Shown piece by piece: positions 17,200 through 25,758 of a stretch of 63,530 nucleotides of DNA. Source of the stretch: Neisseria sp. (GTDB taxonomy: Bacteria; Pseudomonadota; Gammaproteobacteria; Burkholderiales; Neisseriaceae); NCBI GenBank assembly GCA_030538415.1, contig JAUNTY010000011.1, forward strand, positions 1 through 63,530, read 5' to 3'. A program made the translations under genes and the position numbers. Within the stretch, counting starts at the first letter, position 1. Every line of letters starts with the position of its first letter. The notes beneath the pieces were generated by a model. The model saw nothing but the letters and a program-made list of their open reading frames with translations, was not told the DNA's origin and searched no databases.

Positions 17200-18270
17200 T
17201 TATTCATGCCGGTAAAAGCGGCTCTTGAAATAAGCATCCGCCCCTTCGCGCAACAGCACCAGCGTGACCGCCGCCAGCGGCAAACCGATCAACATGCCCA
17301 CAAAGCCCATCAGCTGTCCAAACGCCATCAGGGCGAAAATCACCCAGAAAGGCGACAGGCCGATGCGGTCGCCGACAATCTGCGGCGTGATGAAAAAGCT
17401 TTCCACAAACTGGCCGACGCCGAACACCGCCCACACCAGCAACAGGCCGTGCCACGAGCCGAATTGCAACAGCGCGGCAATGGTTGCCAGCAACAGGCCG
17501 GTAAACGCGCCCAAATAAGGCACAAACACCAAAATCCCCGCAATCATGCCGATGGCAAAGCCCGAATCCAGCCCGGTAAGCATCAGGCCGACGCCGTAAA
17601 TCACGCCCATCACCAGCATCACCGTGAGCTGGCCGCGCAGGAATTCGCCCAAAACCTTATCCATATTGCCGCTGATGCGGTTGTAGGTATCCAGATAGCG
17701 GCGCGGCACCATTGCGCGGATGCCGTGCGACCAGCGCTGCCAGTCAAGCAAAAAGTAATACAGCAGAAAAGGCAGCAGAAAAAGGTTGGTCACGCCCAAC
17801 ACCACGCTGCCGCTCTGCTTCATCAGCGTCGGCGCGATTTTCTGGAACGCGCTGGTCAGCGAGCCCGTGTGCGACTGCAGCCAGGCCACAATCGTGTCTG
17901 CATCCAGCGACACATATTCGCCGGCAAAATCATTCACCCACGGCAGCAAGGTATTTTGCACATAGCCGACAAGCTGCGGCAGCCGCGTAACCATATTATT
18001 GAACTGGTTCACCAGCATCGGCACGATAATCAGCACCAGCGCCAGCAGCAGCAGCAGCGAGAAAATCATCACCAGCATCGCCGCCAGCCCGCGCTTCATG
18101 CCCTTGTCGCGCAATTTTTCCACCAGCGGGTTCAAAATATAAGCCAGCACCGCCGCCACGATAAACGGCGTGAGGATATTGCCGAGCGCGTAAAACAGCC
18201 ACACCAGCACCGCCATCACCCCCACCCCAAACATCCACGGCCTGATGCCGCGTACTTTTTTCTGATACAT
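17200..18270 (-). CDS. AI-2E family transporter (PerM/TqsA-like)
   Basis: A 356-residue inner-membrane protein with about eight membrane helices and a large loop between the third and fourth, the layout of the AI-2 exporter family. Typical stretches are PFIVAAVLAYILNPLVEKL near the N-terminus, GIYGVGL-like glycine-rich turns, and FVPYLGAFTG with VESFFITPQIVGDRIGLSP near the end. Substrate is unproven for most members. The Met at 18270 (MYQKKVRGIRPW) is preferred to 18360. It is divergent from purM. Confidence 0.85.
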   Translation of the reverse strand: MYQKKVRGIRPWMFGVGVMAVLVWLFYALGNILTPFIVAAVLAYILNPLVEKLRDKGMKRGLAAMLVMIFSLLLLLALVLIIVPMLVNQFNNMVTRLPQLVGYVQNTLLPWVNDFAGEYVSLDADTIVAWLQSHTGSLTSAFQKIAPTLMKQSGSVVLGVTNLFLLPFLLYYFLLDWQRWSHGIRAMVPRRYLDTYNRISGNMDKVLGEFLRGQLTVMLVMGVIYGVGLMLTGLDSGFAIGMIAGILVFVPYLGAFTGLLLATIAALLQFGSWHGLLLVWAVFGVGQFVESFFITPQIVGDRIGLSPFWVIFALMAFGQLMGFVGMLIGLPLAAVTLVLLREGADAYFKSRFYRHE

Positions 18271-18430
18271 AATCGGTTTTCCAATCAAAAACGCTGCAAG
18301 CATACCAGCTTGGCCGCCGCTTTGCATCTGCTGCGCAGGCCGTCTGAAATAATTTTCCACTCAACATCAAAGCCGCCCCAAAATCAGGTAAAATACGCCC
18401 GAATTCCACTTCCGAACAAGGCTTTCCCAC

Positions 18431-19465
18431 ATGAGCGATTCCCTGAGCTACCGCGACGCCGGCGTCGACATCGACGCAGGCGACCAACTGGTCGAAAACA
18501 TCAAACCCTTTGCCAAGCGCACCATGCGTCCCGAAGTGTTGGGCGATTTGGGCGGCTTCGGCGCTTTGGTCGAAATCAGCAAAAAATACCAAAACCCCGT
18601 GCTGGTTTCGGGCACCGACGGCGTGGGCACCAAGCTCAAGCTCGCTTTTGACTGGGACAAACACGACACCGTCGGCATTGATTTGGTTGCCATGAGCGTC
18701 AACGATATTTTGGTGCAAGGCGCGGAGCCGCTGTTTTTCCTCGACTATTTCGCCTGCGGCAAGCTCGATGTCGCCCGCGCCACCGATGTGATTAAAGGCA
18801 TCGCCCAGGGCTGCGAAGAATCCGGCTGCGCGCTCATCGGCGGCGAAACCGCCGAAATGCCCGGCATGTACCCGGAAGGCGAATACGATTTGGCGGGCTT
18901 TGCCGTCGGCGTGGTCGAAAAAGACCAAGTTATCAACGGCCGCAGCATCGTGCCCGGCGACGTGGTATTGGGCTTGGCTTCCAACGGCGCGCATTCCAAC
19001 GGTTATTCTTTGGTGCGCAAAATCATCGAGCGCGACCAACCCGATTTGGATGCCGAATTCGACAAGGGCAAAACCCTGCGCCAAGCCATCATCGCCCCCA
19101 CCCGTCTGTATGTGAAGCCGATTTTGGCCGCGCTGAAGCAGTTCACCATCAAAGGCATGGCGCACATCACCGGCGGCGGCATCACCGAAAACGTGCCGCG
19201 CGTATTGCCGGAAAACACCGTCGCCCAAATCGACGCCCAAGCATGGCCTCTGCCCAAGCTGTTCCAATGGCTGCAACAAGGCGGCAACGTGGAAACCCAA
19301 GAAATGTACCGCACCTTCAACTGCGGCATCGGCATGGTGGTCATCATTGCCAAAGAAGATGCCGAAGCCGTGCAAGCCTTTCTCGCCGAACAAGGCGAAA
19401 CCGTGTACCGCCTGGGCGAAATCCGTGCGCGCAACGGCGACGAACACCAAACCCAGGTAGCCTGA
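18431..19465 (+). CDS. purM: Phosphoribosylformylglycinamidine cyclo-ligase
   Basis: AIR synthetase, fifth step of purine synthesis: closes FGAM to aminoimidazole ribotide with ATP. 344 residues, normal length. Motifs: [65 protein letters not shown]. The start at 18431 is the usual one. A DUS hairpin follows the stop. Confidence 0.98.
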   Translation: MSDSLSYRDAGVDIDAGDQLVENIKPFAKRTMRPEVLGDLGGFGALVEISKKYQNPVLVSGTDGVGTKLKLAFDWDKHDTVGIDLVAMSVNDILVQGAEPLFFLDYFACGKLDVARATDVIKGIAQGCEESGCALIGGETAEMPGMYPEGEYDLAGFAVGVVEKDQVINGRSIVPGDVVLGLASNGAHSNGYSLVRKIIERDQPDLDAEFDKGKTLRQAIIAPTRLYVKPILAALKQFTIKGMAHITGGGITENVPRVLPENTVAQIDAQAWPLPKLFQWLQQGGNVETQEMYRTFNCGIGMVVIIAKEDAEAVQAFLAEQGETVYRLGEIRARNGDEHQTQVA

Positions 19466-19479
19466 TTCTGCAATATATA

Positions 19480-19516
19480 AAAGGCCGTCTGAAATGCTTT
19501 TCAGACGGCCTTTTAT
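19480..19516. terminator. DUS hairpin after purM
   Basis: Opposed AG-DUS copies with extended pairing (AAAAGGCCGTCTGAAA and complement), followed by T-rich sequence. Confidence 0.75.
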
Positions 19517-19533
19517 ATCGTCTTTAACAATGC

Positions 19534-19641
19534 TATAGTGGAAAAACTTAATTTTTAATACAAGGCAGCAAGCCTCAGACAGTACAAGCAGTACGGCAAG
19601 GCGCAGCTAACGCAGTAGATTTCTGATTTTATTTCGCTATA
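19534..19641. repeat. Correia-type element, 108 bp, unlike ends
   Basis: Left end TATAGTGGAAAAACTTAATT, right end GATTTTATTTCGCTATA, around the standard core. Its terminal TATA with the following AAT makes a perfect TATAAT (19638-19643) 54 bp before the aminotransferase start, so it may donate a promoter, as reported for Correia elements in pathogenic species. No good -35 box is visible. Confidence 0.75.
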
Positions 19642-19696
19642 ATATCCTTTTGCAATCACATCGCAATACACAATAATCACACAGGAGAAACCGAAA

Positions 19697-20827
19697 ATGA
19701 CCACCCCGCTGCCCCGCCCCGAAATCGACGAACACGGCCTGCTCGAATATTCCGTGGTGTATACCGACCGCGCCCTGAACCATATGTCGCAAAAGTTTCA
19801 GACGGCCTTGCGCGAAATTTCCGCCACCTTGAAACAAGTATACGCCGCCGAGCATGCCGCCGTAATTCCCGGCAGCGGCACTTCGGGCATGGAAGCCGTC
19901 GCCCGCCAGCTTGCCCGCAATGAAAAATGCCTGATTGTGCGCAACGGTTTTTTCAGCTTCCGTTGGACGCAAATCCTCGAAACCGGCGACATTGCAGCCG
20001 ACACGCACGTGTTTACCGCCCGTCAAGACGATGCAGCACAAGCGCCTTTTGCACCCGCGCCGATTGAAGAAGTGGCCGCCGCCATCGCCGAATACCGCCC
20101 CGCCGTGGTGTTTGCCCCGCATGTGGAAACCGCGTCCGGCATCATGTTGCCCGATGATTACATCAAATCTCTGGCCGATGCGGTGCACGCCGTCGGCGGT
20201 TTGCTGGTGATCGACTGCATCGCCTCCGGCTGCATCTGGCTCGATATGGCCAAACTCGGTATCGACGTATTGATTTCCGCGCCGCAAAAAGGCTGGAGCG
20301 GCTCGCCCTGCTGCGGCCTGGTGATGCTCAACGAGGCCGCTTATCAAAAAGTGCAGGCCACCGAATCCGACAGCTTCACGCTCGATTTGAAAAAATGGCT
20401 GCAAATCATGGAAGCCTTTGAAAACGGCGGCCACGCCTACCACGCCACCATGCCCACCGATGCGCTGCTGGTCTTGCATGAAGTGATGCAAGAAGCCGAA
20501 GCCATCGGTTTTGACGAACTGAAAAACCGCCAAATCGAGCTGGGGCAAAAAATGCGCGCGCTGTTGGCGGCAGAAGGCTTTGCCAGCGTGGCCGCAGCCG
20601 GTTTCGAAGCGCCCGGCGTGGTGGTGAGCTACACCGCCAACCCCGATATTCAAAACGGCAAGGCATTTCTCAACCAAGGCATGCAGATTGCCTCGGGCGT
20701 GCCGCTGCAATGCGGCGAACGCAGCGATTTTTCCACCTTCCGCTTAGGCCTCTTCGGCCTCGACAAGCTGCAAAACGTCGAGCGCACGGTGGCGCTGTTT
20801 GCCGAAACACTGGCGAAAGTAAAATAA
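19697..20827 (+). CDS. Class V aminotransferase (alanine-glyoxylate/serine-pyruvate type)
   Basis: A 376-residue PLP enzyme. The glycine-rich PLP pocket PGSGTSGMEAVARQL, the Asp strand GLLVIDCIASG and the lysine in ISAPQKGWSGSPCCG are intact, and the family fits alanine-glyoxylate, serine-pyruvate or 2-aminoethylphosphonate-type aminotransferases. The substrate cannot be set from sequence. ATG 19697 follows a clear AGGAGAAACC. A DUS lies inside the gene (19798), encoding part of QKFQTALREI. Confidence 0.88.
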   Translation: MTTPLPRPEIDEHGLLEYSVVYTDRALNHMSQKFQTALREISATLKQVYAAEHAAVIPGSGTSGMEAVARQLARNEKCLIVRNGFFSFRWTQILETGDIAADTHVFTARQDDAAQAPFAPAPIEEVAAAIAEYRPAVVFAPHVETASGIMLPDDYIKSLADAVHAVGGLLVIDCIASGCIWLDMAKLGIDVLISAPQKGWSGSPCCGLVMLNEAAYQKVQATESDSFTLDLKKWLQIMEAFENGGHAYHATMPTDALLVLHEVMQEAEAIGFDELKNRQIELGQKMRALLAAEGFASVAAAGFEAPGVVVSYTANPDIQNGKAFLNQGMQIASGVPLQCGERSDFSTFRLGLFGLDKLQNVERTVALFAETLAKVK

Positions 20828-20976
20828 ACTTTTCAGACGGCCTCATGCAGATTGGCCGCCCACGCAAGCGCTTGTTCTGCTACAATAATGCCCTTGCTTT
20901 TTCAGACGGCCTGTTACATGCAAAGGCCGTCTGAAACGCTTTTACTGTTTGCATTCAAAAATCAAAGATTATCGCC

Positions 20977-21654
20977 ATGAGCATCACCCAAGACAAAAAA
21001 CCATTCGAGCGCCCGGTATTGGTGCCGCCCGGCGGCGAGAAAAAAGTGCTGCTGCATTCCTGCTGCGCACCCTGCTCCGGCGAAGTGATGGAAGCCATGC
21101 TGGCTTCGGGCATCGACTACACGATTTATTTCTACAACCCGAATATCCATCCGAAAAAAGAATACGAAATCCGCAAAAACGAAAACATCGCCTTCGCCGA
21201 AAAGCACAATATTCCTTTTATCGATGCCGATTACGATGTGGATAACTGGTTTGAACGTGCCAAAGGCATGGAAATGGAGCCCGAGCGCGGCATCCGCTGC
21301 ACCATGTGTTTCGACATGCGTTTCGAGCGCACCGCGCTGTATGCCCACGAACACGGCTTCCCCGTCATCACCAGCAGCCTCGGCATTTCGCGCTGGAAAA
21401 ACATGAGCCAAATCAACGATTGCGGCCAGCGCGCCGCCGAAAAATACCCCGATTTGGTGTATTGGGATTTCAACTGGCGCAAAGGCGGCGGCAGCGCGCG
21501 CATGATTGAAATCAGCAAGCGCGAGCATTTCTACCAGCAGGAATACTGCGGCTGCGCCTATTCGCTGCGCGATTCCAACCACCACCGCAAATCGCAAGGC
21601 CGCGCGCCGATTAAAATCGGTGTAAAATACTACGGCGACGAAGACGAAGAATAA
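20977..21654 (+). CDS. queH: Epoxyqueuosine reductase QueH
   Basis: The non-cobalamin enzyme that reduces epoxyqueuosine to queuosine in tRNA, the last step of queuosine synthesis. 225 residues. The adjacent Cys29-Cys30 and Cys33 lie in [15 protein letters not shown]; further metal cysteines are in [14 protein letters not shown] and [11 protein letters not shown]. It sits 9 bp before a tRNA-Gly gene and is followed by that tRNA's terminator. QueH replaces QueG in many bacteria. Confidence 0.95.
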   Translation: MSITQDKKPFERPVLVPPGGEKKVLLHSCCAPCSGEVMEAMLASGIDYTIYFYNPNIHPKKEYEIRKNENIAFAEKHNIPFIDADYDVDNWFERAKGMEMEPERGIRCTMCFDMRFERTALYAHEHGFPVITSSLGISRWKNMSQINDCGQRAAEKYPDLVYWDFNWRKGGGSARMIEISKREHFYQQEYCGCAYSLRDSNHHRKSQGRAPIKIGVKYYGDEDEE

Positions 21655-21663
21655 ACCATCTTC

Positions 21664-21738
21664 GCGGGCGTGGCGCAACGGTAGCGCAGCAGCTTCCCAA
21701 GCTGAAGGTTACGGGTTCGATTCCCGCCGCCCGCTCCA
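21664..21738 (+). tRNA. tRNA-Gly (anticodon CCC)
   Basis: Acceptor stem GCGGGCG pairs with CGCCCGC, followed by T and an encoded CCA. D arm GCGC..GCGC, anticodon loop TTCCCAA on a four-pair stem, and T arm CGGGTTCGATTCCCG are all present. The outermost anticodon-stem pair is a G-A mismatch. It probably shares a transcript with queH. Confidence 0.95.
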
Positions 21739-21743
21739 ACCCT

Positions 21744-21776
21744 GAAAATCCCCGGTTACCCGACCGGGGATTTTGT
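21744..21776 (+). terminator. Rho-independent terminator of queH/tRNA-Gly
   Basis: AATCCCCGGT and ACCGGGGATT form a perfect stem followed by TTTGTTATT. Confidence 0.85.
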
Positions 21777-21813
21777 TATTCAAGATGCCGGTTTATGCCG
21801 CCACCGCGCCATT

Positions 21814-21971
21814 TATAGTCGAAGAAATGAGTTTCTGCTACGGCGTTGGCTCGCCTTGCCGTACTATAGTGGAAAAACTTAATATTTGATACAAGGCAGC
21901 AAACCGCAGACAGTACAGATAGTACGGCAAGGTGCAGCAACGCTGTATCAAACTAAATTGGAACGACTATA
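21814..21971. repeat. Two overlapping Correia-type elements
   Basis: An outer left end (TATAGTCGAAGAAATGAG) is followed after 51 bp by a new left end at 21865 (TATAGTGGAAAAACTTAA) and one right end AAATTGGAACGACTATA at 21971. The right end overlaps the NodT-like gene and supplies its final codons. Confidence 0.8.
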
Positions 21972-23468
21972 CATGCTTGCTTTACCGCCCGCCTCCTGCA
22001 GCGGCGGCACATTCCCAATCGCTTTGTTCACTGCCACGAAGCGGCTGTTGAGGTCGCTTTCGGCGGCGGTGAGTTCGCTTTGGGCTTGCAGTCGGCTGCG
22101 TTGGGCATCGAGCACGCTGCTGAAATCTGCCAAGCCTCTTTGGTAGCGTGCTTGCAGCAGGCGGTGGGCTTCGGTGGCGCTGGCGGCGCGTTGGCTGAGT
22201 GCTTTGACTTGTTGTTGCGCGGCGGCGTAGTGGCTGAGGGCTTCGTCGATTTCTTTCCAGGCGGCGAGGATGGTTTTTTGGTAGTTTACTGCGGCTTCTT
22301 GTTGTTGCAGTTCGCGCAGTTGCACCACGCTGACGCGGCGGCCGTGGTCGAAAATAGGCAGGTCGAGGCTGGGGCCGATTGACCAGGTGCGGCTGCCCCA
22401 GCTCATGAATTCGCTGCCTTGATAGCTTTCGCTGCCGAATGAGGCGCCGATGCGCACGCTCGGATACAGCGCTGCTTTGGCCACGCCGATTTGGGCGGTG
22501 GCGCTGTGCAGGGCGGCTTCGGCGGCGAGGATGTCGGGACGGCGGCGGGCGACTTCAGATGGCAGGCCGAGCTTCAAATCGGGCAGTTGCGTATTGGCTT
22601 GGGTTTGCGCCTGCAACAGGGCGTTGAGTGCGCCGGGTTGCTCGCCCAACAGTAAGGCAATGCGGCCGATGGCGGCGTTGCTCTGCGCGATCAGGGCGGG
22701 CAGTTGCGCTTCGGTGGCGGCCAGCTCGGTTTGCTGGCGTTGCAGCTCGATGCTGTTGTTCAGCCCGCGACGTACACGGCTTTGCAAAAGTGCGGTCTGC
22801 TCGCGCAGGGCGGCGATGTTGTCGCGCTGGATGGCGGTTTGCTTTTGCAGGCTGCGCAGGTCGAAATAGTTTTGCGCCACTTCGCTCGCCAGCGTCAGCC
22901 GCGCCCATTCGAGCAAGGCGGCTTGTTGGCGCACGTCGGCATCGGCGGCTTCGATGCTGCGGCGGATGCGCCCCCAAAAATCGGGCTCCCACGAGGCATC
23001 GAAGCCGACCTGATAATCGGTGTAGGGCGAGGCCAGGGTGGCGGCGAGCTGGTCGCGGTTGCTGCCGCCGACGGCATCGAGCATGCGCGTGCTGGCGCCG
23101 TATTCGCTGATGCGCTGGCGGTTGACACCGCCTTGCAGGTTCACGTCCACCCCGCGTTGGGCGGCGGCGCCGACGCGTTGCATACGCGCCTGGGCAAAAC
23201 GCAGCGCGGCGGTTTGCACGTCGGGGCTGTCGGCAAGCGCACGGCTTTCCAGTTGGTTTAAGACGGGGTCGTTAAACGCGCGCCACCAGTCGGCAGGCAG
23301 CACGGCATCGCTGATCACGGGCAGTTGCAGCTCGCTGCCGTTGTGCAGGTTTTGCCAACTGTCGGCGCGGGCGTGGATTTGCGGTTGTTGGAAATCGGGG
23401 CCGACGGCGCAGGCGCTGAGGGCGAGTGCCAGTGCGGTCGGCAAACAGAAGCGAAGTGCGGTTTTCAT
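21948..23468 (-). CDS. NodT-type outer-membrane efflux lipoprotein
   Basis: A 506-residue outer-membrane channel of the TolC/NodT group, partner of the ABC efflux genes upstream. The N-terminus is a lipoprotein signal with lipobox LSAC (Cys20), followed by AVGPDFQQPQ. Two long repeated OEP domains carry typical features: ALADSPDVQTAALRFAQAR, and PSEVARRRPDILAAEAALHS before the second repeat. The last seven residues (YSRSNLV) and the stop are read from a Correia element, so the native C-terminus was probably different. A Haemophilus-type uptake core encodes residues 3-5 (T-A-L). Confidence 0.9.
   Translation of the reverse strand: MKTALRFCLPTALALALSACAVGPDFQQPQIHARADSWQNLHNGSELQLPVISDAVLPADWWRAFNDPVLNQLESRALADSPDVQTAALRFAQARMQRVGAAAQRGVDVNLQGGVNRQRISEYGASTRMLDAVGGSNRDQLAATLASPYTDYQVGFDASWEPDFWGRIRRSIEAADADVRQQAALLEWARLTLASEVAQNYFDLRSLQKQTAIQRDNIAALREQTALLQSRVRRGLNNSIELQRQQTELAATEAQLPALIAQSNAAIGRIALLLGEQPGALNALLQAQTQANTQLPDLKLGLPSEVARRRPDILAAEAALHSATAQIGVAKAALYPSVRIGASFGSESYQGSEFMSWGSRTWSIGPSLDLPIFDHGRRVSVVQLRELQQQEAAVNYQKTILAAWKEIDEALSHYAAAQQQVKALSQRAASATEAHRLLQARYQRGLADFSSVLDAQRSRLQAQSELTAAESDLNSRFVAVNKAIGNVPPLQEAGGKASMYSRSNLV
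22788..22796 (+). other. Haemophilus-type uptake signal core, copy 1
   Basis: Exact AAGTGCGGT, preceded by AA as in the extended consensus, inside the NodT-like gene. Confidence 0.7.
23454..23462 (+). other. Haemophilus-type uptake signal core, copy 2
   Basis: Exact AAGTGCGGT overlapping the second to fifth codons of the NodT-like gene. A single-mismatch copy (CAGTGCGGT) lies about 25 bp away. Confidence 0.7.
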
Positions 23469-23523
23469 AGGTTTTTTCTCTTGTTAAGCGGCCTTTCAGA
23501 CGGCCTCTAATCTCTTGACTGTT

Positions 23524-24624
23524 TTATGCCAAACGGTTGCGGAACAGCCACGCCGCCAGCGGCAGGGTGACGGCGGCGACCGCCAGCAGCGGCACAAAAC
23601 TTGTTGCCACGTCGGCAAATGTCGCCCCTTGCAGATAAACGCGGCGCACGATGTCGATGCCGAAGCGCAGCGGGTTGACATAAGTTGCGGTTTGCAGCAC
23701 TTCGGGCATGTTTTTCACCGAGGTGAGCAGGCCGGAGAGCAGCATCAGCGGCATAATCAGCACGAAAGTGTAGAGCATCGCCTGCTGCATCGTTGCCGAC
23801 AGCGCCGAAATCGACAGCCCGATGCCGACCGCCGCCACGGTAAACATCAGCAGCCCGCCATACAGCAGCCACAGCGAGCCCGCCATCGGAATCTGAAACC
23901 AGAAGCGGATAATCAGCAAAATAATCGTCGATTGCACCAACCCGACGCAAATCGAGGGAACCGCCTTGCCGACCAGAATCTGCATCGGCGTCAGCGGCGT
24001 CACCAGCAATTGGTCAAACGTACCCTGTTCGCGCTCGCGCGCCACCGACAAGGCCGCCAACAGCAGGGTTTGTATCATGCTGAGCGAGGCAATCAGCGCG
24101 GGCATCATCGTCCAGCGCGATTCCAGATTGGGGTTGTACCACACCCGTTTTTCAATGCCGACAGCCGGTGCACCGCTCAGCTGCTGGTTGTAACTACTAA
24201 CGATATTCGCCATGTAGCCCGCCGCCGAACCGGCGGTGGAGGAGTTGCGCCCGTCGAGAATCATCTGCAACGGCGCTTCCTGTCCGGCGTTCAGACGGCC
24301 TTCGAAATCACTCGGAATGCTCAGCACCAGCAGCGCCTGCCCGTTGTCGATGACCGTGGCAATCTGCGTGGGCGAATCGAGCGTGGCGACGCGGTGGAAC
24401 ACGCCGGTGCCGTCGAGTTTCGACACCAGCTCCACCGCTGCCGCGCCGCGGCTCTGATCGAGCAGCGCATACGGCACGTTGGTGAGGTCGTAAGTCGCGC
24501 CGTAGCCGAACAGCAGCGCCTGCAACAGCGGCGGCACAAACAGGGTGACGCGGTTGGCGGGGTCTTTCAGAATCGCCAGAAATTCTTTGCGTATCAAGGC
24601 GATAATTTGCCAGAATGTTTCCAT
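23524..24624 (-). CDS. ABC-2 type efflux permease (YbhR-like)
   Basis: A 366-residue inner-membrane permease; E. coli YbhR has 368 as I recall. One N-terminal helix (about 22-40), a large periplasmic domain (residues about 45-165, with DGRNSSTAGSAAGYMANIVS) and five C-terminal helices, with the ABC-2 cytosolic motif REREQGTFDQLLVTPLTP. It starts 3 bp after the other permease stops, so the two are co-translated and probably form a heterodimer. Confidence 0.88.
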   Translation of the reverse strand: METFWQIIALIRKEFLAILKDPANRVTLFVPPLLQALLFGYGATYDLTNVPYALLDQSRGAAAVELVSKLDGTGVFHRVATLDSPTQIATVIDNGQALLVLSIPSDFEGRLNAGQEAPLQMILDGRNSSTAGSAAGYMANIVSSYNQQLSGAPAVGIEKRVWYNPNLESRWTMMPALIASLSMIQTLLLAALSVAREREQGTFDQLLVTPLTPMQILVGKAVPSICVGLVQSTIILLIIRFWFQIPMAGSLWLLYGGLLMFTVAAVGIGLSISALSATMQQAMLYTFVLIMPLMLLSGLLTSVKNMPEVLQTATYVNPLRFGIDIVRRVYLQGATFADVATSFVPLLAVAAVTLPLAAWLFRNRLA

Positions 24625-24627
24625 CGT

Positions 24628-25758
24628 TTAATCCAGTTTCTTCTGCAAAGTGCGGGTGGCCGCACCGATCAACACCAGCGCATACAGCGCCAGCACCGCG
24701 CAATTTTTGGCTATCATCGTCCAATTGTTGCCCGCCAGAAACAGCGTTTTCACCAGCTCCATAAAATAGGTGGCGGGCAGCAGATGGCTGATGACCTGAA
24801 TCGCCGTCGGCACGTTGCGCAGGTCGAACACGAAGCCCGACAGCATCATCGCCGGTAAAAAACTCGCCAACATCGCCAACTGGCTGGCCTGAAACTGGTT
24901 GCGGGTTTTGCCCGAAATCAGCAGCCCGATGGCGAGCGACACCAACAGATACAGCAGCGAGGCGAAGATCAGCACCGCCAGCGAGCCGCGTATCGGCACG
25001 CCGAACAAAAAACGCGCCGCCAACAGACACATCAGCAAATCCACCGCGCCGATCAGCATATACGGCGCGAGCTTCGCCAACACCAGCTCCAGCGGTTTCA
25101 CCGGCGTGACAAACAGCGATTCCAGCGTGCCGCGTTCCCATTCGCGCGCAATCAGCAGCGAGGTGAGAAACGCGCCGATCAGCGTCAGCACCAACACCAG
25201 CAAGCCCGGCACCAGATACCAGGTGCTGTTGCCCGCTTCGTTGAACCACATCCGCTGCACAATCGTCACCCCGCCGCCCGCATTCAGACGGCCTGCGCGG
25301 TCGGCCTGCAACTGCGCGTATTGGCCGACGGCGGCGCTGATGTAGCTTTCCATCGTTTCGGCGGTGCTGGAATTGGTGCCGTTGAGAATCAGCTGGATTT
25401 GCGCCGTGCCGGCGTTGAATTGGCGGCTGAAATCGGGCGGAATGCGCACAATCGCGTCCACCTGCTCGCTGTTGAGCAATTGTGTGGCGGTCTGCATGTC
25501 CGCCGTGCGCTGCGGCGCAAGGTAAGCCGAGCCCTGCAGGCCTGCCAACAGGTTTTGCGCCGTGGGCGAAGTGTCTTCCAACACCACCGCCACACCGGCG
25601 TTTTTCACGTCAAACGACAAGCCGTAGCCAAACAGCAAAATCAGCGCCAGCGGCAGCAGCAGCCCCACCAGCAGATTGCTTTGGTCGCGCAGCATCTGGC
25701 GCGTTTCCTTGCGCACCAGCGCCGCAAAACGGCGGATAAAACCCGAATCAGCCTGCAT
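24628..25758 (-). CDS. ABC-2 type efflux permease (YbhS-like)
   Basis: A 376-residue permease; E. coli YbhS has 377 as I recall. Same layout as its partner: N-terminal helix (LLVGLLLPLALILLFGYGLS), periplasmic domain with LNGTNSSTAETMESYISAAV, coupling motif EWERGTLESLFVTPVKPLEL and further helices. Its start overlaps the end of the ATPase gene by 11 bp, which implies translational coupling. Confidence 0.88.
   Translation of the reverse strand: MQADSGFIRRFAALVRKETRQMLRDQSNLLVGLLLPLALILLFGYGLSFDVKNAGVAVVLEDTSPTAQNLLAGLQGSAYLAPQRTADMQTATQLLNSEQVDAIVRIPPDFSRQFNAGTAQIQLILNGTNSSTAETMESYISAAVGQYAQLQADRAGRLNAGGGVTIVQRMWFNEAGNSTWYLVPGLLVLVLTLIGAFLTSLLIAREWERGTLESLFVTPVKPLELVLAKLAPYMLIGAVDLLMCLLAARFLFGVPIRGSLAVLIFASLLYLLVSLAIGLLISGKTRNQFQASQLAMLASFLPAMMLSGFVFDLRNVPTAIQVISHLLPATYFMELVKTLFLAGNNWTMIAKNCAVLALYALVLIGAATRTLQKKLD

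Noticed and set aside
16663-18651. 662-codon plus-strand open frame across the AI-2E transporter
   Set aside because: Rich in His, Gln and Arg, antisense to a clear membrane protein, and runs into purM out of frame.
24647-24655. Eighth Haemophilus uptake core
   Set aside because: AAGTGCGGG differs at the last base, so it was not counted.
23515-24858. 447-codon plus-strand open frame
   Set aside because: Antisense to the YbhR-like permease; composition typical of a complement-strand shadow.
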